A stretch of DNA of 64,000 nucleotides from Membranipora membranacea (GCA_914767715.1 OU612073.1:5890001-5954000); one strand, 5' to 3'. Positions 1 to 12,662 are shown, counted from the first letter of the stretch. Translations and numbers: made by a program. The notes: generated from the sequence alone by a model not told the origin.

Positions 1-571
1 TTTGCAGGACAAGAGTCTGGAGGGGGATGGGATCTCAGATTAAATTTCACCTCTCTGATCCACTCTTGGGAGAACGACAAAAAGCAAATCCACTATCATT
101 TTGTACATTTTGAATTGCTCTGTAATTTTATATTAGGTGTATCAGAAGTCTTGTAATGGTTAACATAAATATTCATTAAATGACATATAATTCTCTGGCA
201 GAAATAAAGCTACATACACATGAAAAAATATACTCGTGAACTTAATATCATGAAACAGAACCTGAGCTCATTGCTCCATTCATTTTGGTCTAAAGTTGTA
301 AAATAGTTTATTGATGAATGTCTGTCAACAACATCAACATCAACACATAGCAGAGCTGACAAACTGAAACAAAATCATTATAAAATTTTGTTTTATCATT
401 GGAGGCAGAAAAACAATAAACTCATACGTCAACTTATTCAGGAAGGAATTCTCAGATAACATGTATCAAAACACCATACCACATGTATTCATTTATGGTG
501 TTGGCGATCTCTGGTGTGCAGGATCCTATTGAGGTTATATTGCGTTCCCCAGTGAGGAACCTGAATTCTTC
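1..571. other. 3' flank of gene A
   Basis: AT-rich, with no coding block recognised. It must contain the 3' UTR of gene A, but I see no clear polyadenylation signal close to the stop codon. Confidence 0.5.
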
Positions 572-3500
572 TTAAACCAAGTATTCCTTAAGAATCATAT
601 CTGCTCCCTTCTCCCCTATCATTATTGCTGGTCCGTTGGTGTTACCGGATGTCAAATGTGGCATTATTGAGTTATCTATAACTCTCAAGCCTTGTATACC
701 ACCCTGCACTCTACAAAATGAAAATAAACATTGTCAAGAAATGGTTTAACGAAATCCTTGATACGCTCGAATCATTTGAACATGCAATAAAATATCTATA
801 ACATCATCATTCACACATTTCCCTGTTCAGAAATGTTTTTTTGCAGCATCTGGCCCCATGGTGACATTCCCAATTTATAAAGGCAGCTTGCGTATTGATA
901 AGGCCACTCCAAATTAATTCCTTGATCTAGATTCTAGATGAACGCCCGCCACCTTGCCAGAGTCTGATAAAATCAAGATACCGCCAGACGCCAGTTGGAA
1001 TAGTCCTAAAAAATAAAATATTTTACCTCCTGGTCAATTGACCAAGTAAAATATAAAATATAATACCCCTCAACGCCTGTCAATCTCCTATATGTATGAA
1101 CATGTTATCTATGATATTCAATTTTATTACCTATGGTGAGTGGTGACTCAATATGGATGAAGAGAACAAAAAATATAACTTCAAATTAAACTTTCTCTCG
1201 TTTTCGCTCTCCTGTTCAAAGTCCTTCTTGGACACATTCTAGTTGGCCAATCAGAAACACTATTGAAATACAATAGTATTTCTGATTGGCCAACTAGAAT
1301 GTGCTTGACCAATGTGAGGCAAACTAGAATCTTTTACAACAATAGCATTTCTGTGTGGCCAATTATGTGACCAATCAGTAGTGTGCATTTGCCTTCTTGA
1401 CTAATGGGAGGCGACCTAGAATCTTTAGCCCATACTGATCTCTAGGATATTTTTTCGGCTCATATCAATATAGTTGAACACAATAAAGTAAGAGCACATT
1501 TGTATGGCAGGACTCCTTGGTTTGAGCAAGGAGTTAGAGACAAATTCCTAACTCCTTGGTTTGAGAGAGAATTGATTGATGTCAATAAAGTGGCTGTTAA
1601 GGTCGGTGCTGCACAAGGCGACACAAAGTGACATGTGTATTCACACTACCTAGACAATCAGTAAATTATATCTAAGTGCTGAATGAAAGTTTAGAACACA
1701 CAAACATTCATATACATCAGAATTCAGAAGATGCTAGCAAAACACTGAATTTCCATACATTAAATATTTAAAACTATAAAATAAAATACCATGTTCGTCC
1801 ACTTGAGTTCAGGGTCCATAGATAAAATAGGGCTAATATTATAAAATAAAAAAACACCTCCCTCCACCTTCAAATCTTCATACTGTCATCTAGATCAAGG
1901 TATTAATTTGGAGATTATTTTATATCTGTTATAAACTTGAAAAATAAAAGTAAATGATACCACATTGACATTATAGTGACTGTTATTTAGTTAAGATTTG
2001 TGGCCTCATTGATGTTGTTAGGACAACTCCTACACTTGAAGTGTGTGGTCAGACATTTTGGACTATGCAGACAGTGGCCATTCTAGTAACCGAACAAAGT
2101 TGTATCTGAACACACATCCACTTAGCCAATGTGTTGGCTCTGATATGATTGGATGTTGGGTGTTGGTTGTTGTTCCAATCCACCAATCAAGCAGAGCCAA
2201 GGCATTTGCTTATATCATACCATACGTAGGGGGTCCTATGTTAATGAGAATTACCTTAGCTGAGGATCCACTACTGCGCTTGAATCTCCCTTAGCTCCCA
2301 TCTTACATGATCCTGCAGGATGCCAGATCATGTTACCAGTTTGTGTCATTTTCTCTTCCATGTATTCATCTGATGAAGGATCATGTTCTTCTGCCCAGCG
2401 TTCTCGGGATGGGTATCTGTCATCAATCATGTGACCACCAACATCACGCATTGTGTCTGTTGCCAGCATGTCTTTGATGTATTTGTAAGCTATGAACACA
2501 TGAATAAGGAGTATAATTGCACTCATCATGCTTTTCAGACTGGAAACTTTATGGCATGTAATAAGAGATATTGCCAGATAGAATGGGAAATTTAGAGTGT
2601 CGTGCACCAAGTAGCCTCCAAATGAGGGGAGCACCATGCTGAAAATTATGTGTGGCCGGCAAAAGTGTTTGAGTGGTGAGTTATTGAAGGTTAATACTGT
2701 ACATCTCTGTCTATCGATGGTGAGTGATTCTATCATTTTGCATTCAAGACCAGATCATTTTGTGTGTTTTGTTCTAATGTGAAATTGGTTGTTTCCTATA
2801 TGAGTGGTATTCCTGACCTGCTTTCATGGCTTGCCTGTCCCTCTGGTCTGTGAGAATCTTTGGGTCTATCAGAGGTCTGTCAAATGGATCAGCACTTCTT
2901 AGCTTTACAGTGCCAATGGAGAATGGATGTAGAATTGTTGGAACAAGAACCATGCCACACCTGTTGAAGAAAGCCTTAGCATGGTAGCATTCTCTCTGTC
3001 AATATAAAATGTTTTGGTGACAGTTAGCCTGAAAGTTAATGACATCCACGAAACAAATTGACACAGTGCATCACTATGGCAGAAATCTTAACATGGTACG
3101 GCAAATATTTTGTTGGTGTTAGCTCAACAGAGTAGCAACAACAAACTGTGTCTGATTGATTTATTTATTCTATAATTTTAATTGTGACCAACATGAGGCA
3201 TGAATTAATTAAACTCTTACACTTCACTAATATATTATTATTAAGTTTATGGTTAAACTTGAATCGAGAGACCCAACACTTGGCACAAGAGTCCCGTAAT
3301 AATGAAAGCAATTGCGCCGTGAACTCACAAATTTTTTGCCAAAGTTGAATGAATCTTGGACTGCCAAAGCCTTTGGATCTCGATGGTTCTTCACTGCAAC
3401 AGTGCAAATGAAATGAATCTGTATCTTTGGAGCATCAGTAGTTACTTTGTATTCCTCACCATTGACATCTAACATGGTACACATCTGTATGAATGTAGTT

Positions 3501-6500
3501 GATAAAGACCCTGTAAGAAAGAGATAAGAGATGGATCAAGTATTGATATATAAAACTATCATCGTATTGACAAGTTTGCCAACATCTCAACTATACATAT
3601 TCTTTGTCATTTTAGGTAGTTTAGCTGGCACACTCCCAGAATCATATTGAAGGTTGATAAGAAGAGAATAAGAATGTAATAGCTGCTAATACCTTTACGT
3701 GCAGCAAGATACTTGAGAAGCGATAAATTAGATTCAGCTTCCTTTATATCTAAAATCTCTATTCCCTCTGTTTTATCAAACAGGATTGTCTCTGTCATAT
3801 CAGCATGATCCTGGAAGTTCTCTCCGACTGCTAGGTCTGTCACCACTGGAATCTTTAATAAAATGAGTAAATAAATATATAAAATTTATAAATAAAAAAA
3901 AAAAATAAATAAATGAAAAAAAAATAATTAAAAAAATTAAATTAATAAATAAATTAATAATTAAATACAATCATAAAGTAAAATAGATTAACTTAATTGA
4001 ATGAATGAATAAATAAATAAAATAAATGAATTAGTAAATGAATAAAATATATAACTAAATAAAATAAAGAACTAAACGAATAAATGGGTAATTGAATAAA
4101 TAAAATAAATGAATGAAATAAATGAATAAGTAAATGTATAAAATAAAGTTAAATAAAGTAAAACAAAACAAAATAAATAAATGAAATAAAAGCAGAGACT
4201 ATAGATATAGAGACCTTCCACTTGCGCATAAAATGCGAATAGCCAATCAGCGTTATTTAACGGTCACGCCCACTTCTGGTTGTATAGTAAGCGCTGCTGC
4301 CTTAGACAGCAATGGCTTTCTCAATAAAATTTCAGGTTTTTCACCTGAGTTATTTGAGGCAAAATAACCACAATCTTAATGACAAAACCAGATCAGACAG
4401 CAACAAAGTCACTATCAACTTGTTGTTGCATTCTTAGCCAGAGATTTATATTATACAGGCCTGTATTTTTGTAAGAAAGTAAGGGGGCTGTGCAGTATAA
4501 TCCATCATTGTTGCCCACTGCGATGTAATGATGGCCTGCCATAGGTTAGCTGTTGTAATGAGTTTCACGGACAAAGTTTTCATGTGTGAGGACAAGAGGA
4601 AGAGGGCTTCTTTTTGTTTGTCAATATATGCTCTAAGATTAATATAAAAAAATTTAATCATGGTGACTAGTACCAACCATACACACACATTCAAAACTGA
4701 AGTAAGAATGGCATCAGAGTAAAGTGTATCGTCAGCAGATTCATACTGACATTTCAATGCTGACAAATGTATAGAATTTACTGCATTGAGAGATAGAAGA
4801 CCTCCCTCTCTGCCTCAAAGTTATTGTGGGATGGTTGAGGCTATGGAAAGCTTATTTTTACAAATTGCCTTGAAAACTTGGTTGGGCTTCATAGACAGAT
4901 TCAGAGCAGTTCAAAGCACATATCTTCAGGCAACAATCAGCAGTATGCTGACTTAAAACGGGAAAACTTAGACTTTTTGAGGATGATACTTTTCTCAGAC
5001 CTATGCTATAGAAAGTGTCTGTGCTGACCTAACTATTGAATTCAATTCAGTCACCGGAACTGGAGAATATAACATCAGTGCTTGTTCACATTTAACTATT
5101 TTCACATTGAATATTCAATTTTCTATACATATGGGGGCTACATTTCCAAAAGGTCATCCGCCAAGTATTTTGTCTCCTTGATGCCTATATTTTATATAAA
5201 AGTCGCACATCTTAGATTTCATTTGTCCCAGTTGATATTATTGAGAGTTTTGTGTGAATGTACTTATAAAATAAACAGCTAAATCATTCACCTTGTCAAT
5301 TTTTGATAGTAAATTCATAGCACTGGGTACGCTTACCTCCAAGCAATTACCACCAGAAAGGGGCGGAGCCTTATTTTCAATGTGTTCGCATCGGTTATAT
5401 AAGTTATCATGGCAAGTGGAAGGTCTCTATATCTATAGTCTCTGATAAAAGTATAAATGCTTTTCTTTTTGCTTGCATCTGTATCTTCTATTTGGGGCTT
5501 ATCAGTGAGGGGGTAACTCCAACTGGAGACAAACATGATCTAGTCTTACCTGATGCTTATCAAGCTCTTCTTTAGGTCCGACTCCGGAGAGTAATAGGAT
5601 TTGTGCAGAGTTTACAGCACCGGCTGATAAAATCACTTCTTTGTTGGCTCTGACTTCATGTGCAAATCCTCCATCCCTCACAAATTTAACACCCACTGCC
5701 CTTTTACCTTCAAATATTACCTATTAAAACATAATGTATGTCATCAGCAGGCAGTTCTTTCAACTTTACGCTGATCTTAAGATTTGATAACTATTTAATA
5801 AATAAATTATTATGTAAAACAAAACATTCAGCAGGATTTTTCAGCTTGCTACCTCATTGTTAGGTTCATTGTGGCTTAAGCAGGGCATTGTGGTTTCAGA
5901 GCATGAATTTTGATGTTTGATTTAAAGCTATAACCACTATACATGTACCCAGTAGAGTGCACCTTGGGACAGCAATTAGAATTCAAACCTGCTTGCCTGA
6001 ATATGGAATCGCATTTGAATAGTCAATAAAGAATTCAGTTTCATGATACTATAGGCAAGCTGAGGTTGTGAGCATCAATTACTTTTGAATCAATTCTAAA
6101 CTGGATGGTCACAGAGTATATTAACCTTGGTAGTGTGAGCGTGAACAACAACGTTAAGATTCGACCTTCTCATAGCCGGTCTGAGGTACGCTTTCACTGT
6201 GCTCCACCGCTCACCATTCTTAGTGGTAGTATCATTCACAAACATCCCTGAATTGATAAATATCTAAAGTTAGATTACTATCAATGAGCAATCAATAAAT
6301 AAAATTATCGTTCAACTTTGAATATCTGGTTATCTACTGATTGTTATTTTGTATTCAGACAAAATCTTCATGCTATCAACTGTAATCTAGCCTTTCTATA
6401 GTCTTTCTATTAGAATAAGCGATGGTTTTTAATTCAAATTATCACTAATATAATATTGCTCAATATTCTCACTCACTTGGTCTTTCAATTAAACCAATTC

Positions 6501-8898
6501 ATTCCTAAATTGCTTACTCAGAATGAGTATAATTTGTGAGCAAGACCCAGCAGAAATGCAAATCTACTCACCCTGATTATTTCCCAGCTGATAATCACTG
6601 AGGAATGGTATTCCAAGCTTTTCAGTTGCTTTAACGAATAGGTTCAATCCAGAGAACATGACATTGGGCGGAGAAATAGACAGAGGTCCACCGTGCCCAT
6701 AGCCAGCTGTTTGAACGAGGTTAGATAAGTATAACATTACTGATCAACTAGAAGTTATTATAATTCACATTGACGCATCTTTTCAATGGTTTTACCATCC
6801 TCAAGCATACACAATATTAAATTTGATCTGTTTGCCTACATTCGGGGTGTAACCATTGTAGGGGAACAACACCACATGCAGGCAAATGGATCAAACTCCA
6901 CAGCTTTCCTGGCTTCAGGATAACAAGGCACCTTCCTAGAAGAGTTGTCTTCTCCTCATGTGTGATTGGGCAATTGGGTAATGGTCTTCTACCTGCAGGA
7001 TTGTGATGATTTTCCATTTTCTGAAAGTATTTCTCAACATTTTTCCAGCCCCAACCATCACAACCCATCCTCTCCCAGCTGTTATAGTCATCCTGGTGCC
7101 CCCTGATATAACACATCCAGTTGACAGAACTTCCTCCTCCGAGAACTTTGCCATGCTGCATTCGCATCCTCTGCCAATGAGACAATAATAATGATTGTAA
7201 AATTGTAAAATTGAATCCAAAAATTAAAAGTAATCCCACCACATATTGTTCTTATTAGAGTCATATCATTTCTTGCGTCCAGTACCTGCTGTGTCTACTT
7301 TCCTGGACAGTAGTAGCAATATATAACTGCTTGTCCTTGAATTTCAGCGGTGTGTTGTGTCATGGTTAATAGTTGTTATATTGATGCTTTGATTTCTATG
7401 ATCATGTAGATTAAGGCGATTTTGGCGAGGTTTGACCAGAGACTGAATATGGACCATATAGTCTATCTATTGTATGACCTTAAATGTCTTAAACTTACAC
7501 CATCAACAGAGCCTTTTGAGTTTTCTTGAGGTACTGAAAGATCATCAAACCAAACATTTTTCGGATTGGCACAAGTTTCCATAGCGGCCAAAGGCATGTC
7601 CATTACTACATCACCTGTTTCCTCCCCTCCTGCCTCCAAGAGTAAGACAGAATACTTTCCATTTGCAGAGAGTCGATTGGCAACTACACATCCAGCCGAG
7701 CCTGCACCAACTGAAAAGTGGAGAAATTTCAAAGAATTAGCGATGAGACAACACTGGTTTCCAGTTGCAATTCTCTGGTTTCTATTTTTGCATGACTGAA
7801 GCGAGTTTACCTGATTGATGGCAGGCTAAAAGTGAGATGGAAGGGCAAATGTTTTCTAGTGTAACTTGGTATTGGCAAGGAGTTAGAGTTGGAGGCTCTA
7901 ACTCCTTGATCTTGGCCTCATAACCGAAGTAGGCTATTAATAAATCAAATGATTGAAATAAGGATGAAATATTATACATGTACCCAACGCAGCTGTCATT
8001 ACATTATGATTGATAGAATATCAATTGAAATGGATATGAAATAAAATATAACCCATTATACCAACATTGTATAAATCAATCAAGTAAATATTGATATACT
8101 TGTACTGCAGGCTTATAACCTAAACCTCTCACTTTTTTACCATTGAATGTAGACCCAGGCAATGCATTCTTCGATCACCCCTGTGCTTTATGTTTAGGTG
8201 CCTCGCTTCTGGTCCTGCTTATTGATGCTGATAGGTTTTGAGGTATGAATGGTATATTTGAATGCAAAACTAACATTGAAATTAGGATTTTTCAGCAATG
8301 GGCTTTTGGCCAGTGGCCTTTGGGCCAGTGCAGCCTTATGGGTGGGTAGTGGCGTTTGGGAGTGTGGCCTTTTGACCCGAAATCTGAAGTTCCCTGTGGT
8401 GGCTAATCATTCATCGTAACTCAAGTCTCAAGTACTAATAGGGGAGATACCACCCATTTAGCAGTTGGTTGACCATTGGCGGTGGAGAATTGTTGACTTA
8501 TGGTACGAGTATTGAATGTTTGATTTACAAACTGACCAAGTTTGGTAGTTTAGTATCAATTCATTCGACATCCAAATGTCACAATGTGGGCATCTATGGT
8601 CTATAGGGAAGTCACGTTCCGAGAAGAGAATTCATAATATTTAGGCAAGTTTTGATAGGCGTGGAAACAGACAAACAAACTTACCAATAATGAAGTCATA
8701 GTGGGTGTTCCATGAATCTCTGACCTTCCCAGGAGAGCCATATATCAGTCTCTTTAGAATATGCACTACGGCAATACCTGCTCCGATGCATAGAATACCT
8801 TTCCTGCTGCACAGGAAGTCTGATATGGAGTCTGCAGACAGGTCTATATTCTGCAGTGCAGGCATATGTACATAGTGTGCAAATTTGGATAACGCCAT
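572..8898 (-). CDS. GMC oxidoreductase A (membrane-anchored, choline/glucose dehydrogenase-like)
   Basis: Predicted FAD-dependent GMC oxidoreductase of the choline/alcohol/glucose dehydrogenase group; substrate unknown. Exons (minus strand, 5' to 3'): 8685-8898, 7499-7710, 6993-7170, 6572-6706, 6126-6247, 5550-5720, 3693-3852, 3329-3510, 2818-2995, 2255-2489, 572-710. They total 1926 nt (641 aa plus stop) and every junction is GT-AG and in phase. Exon 1 encodes a hydrophobic segment (about residues 33-52) ahead of the Rossmann fold, so the enzyme is probably membrane-tethered. Later blocks are GAGSAG (about 73-78, FAD), [19 protein letters not shown] (about 148-159, GMC signature 1), SAGAVNSAQ...LSGVGP (about 319-336, signature 2), HPAGSCKMG (catalytic His about 574) and [19 protein letters not shown] (catalytic Asn about 621). 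An in-frame ATG lies 9 codons upstream, but I chose the MALSK start because gene E begins there. It is divergent from gene B. Confidence 0.93.
1233..1303. repeat. Near-perfect hairpin, 33-nt arms, 5-nt loop (gene A intron 10)
   Basis: Arms 1233-1265 and 1271-1303 are reverse complements with one mismatch, around the loop aaata. Diverged partial echoes of the arm motif (TTGGCCAA, ACTAGAAT) continue to about 1430, suggesting an old foldback/MITE remnant. Confidence 0.8.
1527..1558. repeat. Micro-hairpin CAAGGAGTTAG...CTAACTCCTTG
   Basis: 11-bp perfect arms around a 10-nt loop in intron 10 of gene A. The 15-bp string ACTCCTTGGTTTGAG occurs just before the hairpin and again overlapping its right end. 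A similar hairpin is found at 7876-7908. Confidence 0.6.
3880..4190. repeat. Low-complexity (AAATAAAT/GAAT)n tract
   Basis: About 300 bp of nearly pure A/T tetranucleotide-like repeats (aaataaat, gaatgaat variants) in intron 6 of gene A, abutting the left end of the 4193-5444 element. Confidence 0.8.
4193..5444. mobile_element. Non-autonomous DNA transposon with about 33-bp TIRs in gene A intron 6
   Basis: The first about 33 bases (starting cagagactatagatatag) recur as the reverse complement at the right end (to 5444). The direct repeat ataaaag flanks both ends (4186-4192 and 5445-5451), consistent with a 7-bp target duplication. Subterminal regions stay loosely complementary. No transposase coding is recognised in the 1.25 kb. 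Ends beginning CAG and a 7-8-bp duplication would fit hAT- or P-like elements; the superfamily is uncertain. Confidence 0.78.
7876..7908. repeat. Micro-hairpin CAAGGAGTTAGAG...CTCTAACTCCTTG
   Basis: 13-bp perfect inverted arms around a 7-nt loop in intron 1 of gene A. It is the best-preserved member of a small hairpin family (see 1527-1558; a degenerate one is at 9207-9230). Confidence 0.65.
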
Positions 8899-9730
8899 CC
8901 TAACCTTCTCTATGCAGATAATCAATCAAATTTGATGAGATCACACCGACTATCTATGACAAGTTATATAAACACACTTATAAATATCTATCCAAGGTTG
9001 TTGCCAATATTATTATGATCTGCTATCAGGCCTACAGTTTGCATATGCCAAACATAGTTGAGGAATTAAACTGAGCGTATCCATCAAACAGACCTGCCAT
9101 GTTTGCAGTGGATTTTATAATTCACATTCTTTAAGAGTACTTGATAATTTCTTGTAACGAAAATGTTCTATGAAGCAGGTCTGATATTTTATCAGCTGAG
9201 TCAAACCAAGGAGTAACTGTTACTCTCTTGATCATACTAACTAATTACTGTCCTATTCAGGGCTATCCCAGTTATAAAGTATAAGAACAATACCGCAATC
9301 TATGACGTCGATATAAAGTTGAAAGCGACAATGTGACAATGTTGACAAATGTGATCAGAATTGAGACGTAGCTGCCAAGATCACATTCTAGTGATGCGAC
9401 AACTCAGACCAAAGGGTTATCACTGCTATTACCCATTATGATTCTTGCCATTTCAGCACACCACATTTGCATCATTGTATATAACCCTCAAGGGCGTATC
9501 AATATATAAGATCAAGTCAACTAATAGCAGGAAGTGTTGATCGATGACCACCTTAACTTAATTGAATATCAAAAACCAGATCTGCGATATACAGGTTTCC
9601 ACGCCAAAACATAATGGAGTACATACCCAATCTCTAGATGAGTTTACCAGGCTAGGATAGTGTGTAAACTCTTACATATCGTGCTCCTTCTTGGCAGAGC
9701 TACCTACAACAATATGGGAGATACCACATT
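8899..9730 (-). promoter_or_regulatory. Upstream region of gene A, inverted homologue of gene B upstream
   Basis: Reading toward gene A, this stretch matches the 5' flank of gene B in blocks: catagatagt near the start codon, a TATA-like TATTTATAAGTGTGTTTATA (about 8970-8990), ggcaggtctgtttg (about 9090-9106), aaaccagatctg (about 9572-9584) and gagttacctacaac-like sequence near 9710. The TATA-like element and its spacing to the ATG (about 90 nt) are shared with B, making it the best core-promoter candidate. Confidence 0.5.
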
Positions 9731-10315
9731 AACGGCATCACAGCTTGTAACTGAGTTCCTCCGGCACAATTATTGCAAAGAGCACCTTGGAAGTTCTGTG
9801 ATACATTAAAAAAACTATGCATCAGCTTTATGCCTAATAATAACTATAGGCTACAACAGACTTACCCTGTCTCACTAGACTACCTTGCCGCCCTGCTGCT
9901 CTCAACCAGCCCACCTACCTTGCCTCCCTCCTCTACCTCTACTACACCGACTACCCCAACTCCCCGACCAACTCGACTTCATCGACTACTACAATTTTCC
10001 AACTACCTTGACTAACCTAGCAACTGACTACCACCGGTACATATTAAATTGAGCAATGAATAATGACACTTTCATCAGCCTGATATCCCTTCATTACCAA
10101 CCACCAGAAGGGGGAGCTGGAGAAAACACGACGACTCGCGATCCGAATCTTTTATGTTGATGAGGAGCACTACTGTGATTGCCTAGCAGTTGCCAAAATC
10201 AGCACCCTCTCGAGACGTTAAGTCAACAGTGCCATAAGTACAAGTAAAGTAAAAACCAACACAGAACACTTATTTAGCAACAAGTTGATTATAAAAACAG
10301 TTTTACGGCCTAAAT

Positions 10316-10671
10316 CAGGGGTGCCCAACGTTTTCATTGAGGGGGCCGCATCCACATATTGCAATGTCCCTGGGGGCCCGTAACCTCGCCATAAATCGAA
10401 CACTCAAATATGGGTGTGCAGTATTTTATCTTTGCAGTGGGCAATTTATTTATTGGAGCTCACTCAAGTGCAATGGTTGGGGAATTCCTAAAAACTGTGA
10501 CTAGATTTAGAGCGTTCCTTATTATTTTATTATTTTACAAATGAGGAATGTAATAACTATAGGGTGAAAATTGTTTTTGTGACTACGCGATTTTCTCAGA
10601 CGGGTCGGGGGCCGCATAAAATTGGGTCGGGGGCCGCATGTGGCCCCAGGGCCACTCGTTGGGCAGCCCTG
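10316..10671. mobile_element. hAT-superfamily MITE, 356 bp, with perfect 8-bp TSD
   Basis: Terminal inverted repeats CAGGGGTGCCCAACG (left) and CGTTGGGCAGCCCTG (right, one mismatch). The element is flanked on both sides by the identical octamer gcctaaat (10308-10315 and 10672-10679). Interior GC-rich ggggccgcat repeats lie near both ends. This terminal sequence class and an 8-bp duplication are diagnostic of hAT (Charlie-type) elements. No transposase is present, so it is non-autonomous. Confidence 0.93.
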
Positions 10672-10922
10672 GCCTAAATGATCAATGACCAAGTATTCCG
10701 ATTTCTATATACCGAAGTCAAGAACAACTAAACAAAGTCAGGCAATACTGTGTAACACAAGTTACATAGAGCAAGGAGTCAGTCAGTCAGTATTGTTTTT
10801 TATATATTTATTTATCTATTTTATATTACCTTATTCTAGGGGGATTTCCGTTTAGCGATTTTATGCACCCAGTAAAAAGTGTTTAATTTATATAAAAATC
10901 TCTGGGGAGAAGATTTTGAAAT

Positions 10923-10979
10923 TAAACAAACAAACAAACAAACAAACAAACAAACAAACAAACAAACAAACAAACAAAC
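10923..10979. repeat. (AAAC)n microsatellite
   Basis: About 14 uninterrupted copies of aaac. Confidence 0.95.
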
Positions 10980-11149
10980 TAACACAAATTATATAGTGCT
11001 TTCAGCTTTGAGCAGTAATAAGGCTGTTGTCTACTCATTGATATTAGTAGGATAACTCTTGTTTTTGAGACAAAGTTCTATCTATCCTCTGAATTTTCTG
11101 GATTGCTTGACCCTTGATCAGGTTCATTCTAAGATCACCTGCAACCCCC

Positions 11150-11410
11150 TGTAGCCAGAGGCATCAGTCATTAAATCAGAAGATTGAGTCTCATCAGAGT
11201 CATCAGTATTGTTCTTTTCCCCTAGATCCGAGTAATCTTATCGTATGGTAGACCCGATTCAATTTGCCTGCATATTAGAACATTGGATCAATATGCAGGC
11301 AAATTGAAACTGGTCTTCTATATGATACTATCTCTCTGATCAGGGGAATAGAACACAAAACTCTTGACCCTGATGCAACTCGAACTCATAATCTTGAACA
11401 AATGAAGAGC
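11150..11410. repeat. Inverted pair of diverged tRNA-Arg-derived SINE tails
   Basis: A plus-strand copy (about 11160-11276) and a minus-strand copy (about 11290-11405) of the same tail (tRNA-like end, then ttttgttctattccc-like sequence) face each other. They meet in a perfect 17-bp inverted repeat, caatttgcctgcatatt (11260-11276) with its complement at 11290-11306. Confidence 0.6.
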
Positions 11411-11487
11411 ATTTCTGCGCCATCAAAAAAGATAAAATATTTAATTGCGTTCAAATTGCGTTTAAAATCTGTTTTCAAATAATATCT

Positions 11488-11561
11488 TGCCCTGTGGCCT
11501 AAATCAAAAAGGCGTCTGACTTCGATTCAGAAGATTGTGGGTTCAAGTCCCATCAGGGTCA
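11488..11561 (+). pseudogene. tRNA-Arg(TCG)-like pseudogene / SINE head
   Basis: Closely resembles tRNA-Arg: GTGGCCTAA box-A region, GGCGTCTGACTTCG (anticodon TCG context), CAGAAGATTG, then GGGTTCAAGTCCC (box B and T arm). The 3' strand CAGGGTC pairs with CCCTG at the 5' end. The D loop is altered (aaatcaaaaa) and the outer acceptor pairs are mismatched, so it is probably a retroposed copy. The same tail follows the neighbouring SINE fragments. Confidence 0.65.
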
Positions 11562-11879
11562 GTAGTTTTGTTCTATTCACCATAGTAGTCTGCTTGTATC
11601 CTGTGTTAGTCCTGATACTGTTTTAGATACAAATCTGCTGCATAGCTTTCCACTACATCATCTTTTGTTTGGATTTGTCAAGGTGCTCAGTGTAGGAATT
11701 ATACCAATTAACTCATTAAGATTGCTGTCATAGAGGTATCTCCCATATATTTTTTGTTTGTGTCATTGATATTACATATGTGCCAAGTTGAGAATAAAAA
11801 AATAACTATCACATGGGCTCAATCAGATAGTTCGAAACTAGAGATATGACAGCCCCGGTCCAACGGTTTGCAAGCCAGC

Positions 11880-12662
11880 AAAGGCCAATATATCAATTCA
11901 GGCTGTTGTAGGTAACTCTACCTACCAGGCCGAAGCAGGATACGATAGAGTGATCCTATCCTGATAAACTCGTCTTGAGATCGGGTATGTACCCGATTCC
12001 GTTTCAGCGTGGAAGCCTGTGTATGGTATGGCAGATCTGGTTTTTCACAGATGTAGCGTGTGATGTTAATATTAGGTGGTCATTGATGAATTCATCCACT
12101 TAGTTTGCTGACTCAATCTTAGAAATGGATACCTATATGCAACAGTAAGGAGAATGTCAGATGAAAATGCAAGACTCATACTAGGTTTTAGCAGTGTTGA
12201 TCCATCGGTCTGAATTGTAACCAGTCACATCACTGGGTTGGTGATATCACCAACTAACTCCATGTTATTGGCAGCAACTGTTTTGTACACAGTTGTCGAC
12301 ATTGTCACTTTCCAGTTTGTAATTGTAGATAAGATCGTACTTACACAGGTCAGTGACTTTGTTTCCTTATCTCAGCTCATGAAACATCAGACCTGTCAGA
12401 TAAAGCGTTATTTTTCACAAGCTATTTTCTATTAAGCTCACATACTCTTATAGAATGAGAATAATAAAAATCCACAGCAAAGACGGCAGGTCTGTTTGTT
12501 GAATAGTCTCCGTTACTCAACTTTTTTTGGCAAGGACCTACTGCAGATCTTATTTTATCTTTTGGCAAATATTTATAAGTGTGTTTATAGGCCATGACTA
12601 GTCATAGATAGTTGATGTGATCGCCTCAAATTTGGTTGATTATCTGCATAGAGAAGGTTAGG
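11880..12662 (+). promoter_or_regulatory. Upstream region of gene B, inverted homologue of gene A upstream
   Basis: Contains AATATTTATAAGTGTG (about 12567-12582), a TATA-like element about 90 nt before the ATG, conserved in gene A. Conserved blocks further upstream (gcagatctggttttt near 12031, ggtggtcattgatga near 12075, ggcaggtctgtttg near 12487) mirror those upstream of A, supporting inherited promoter sequence. Confidence 0.5.

Noticed and set aside
9773-10015. Pro/Thr-rich 80-aa open frame
   Set aside because: Comes from a degenerate C-rich stretch in the A/B intergenic region; no splice context, homologue or conserved domain.
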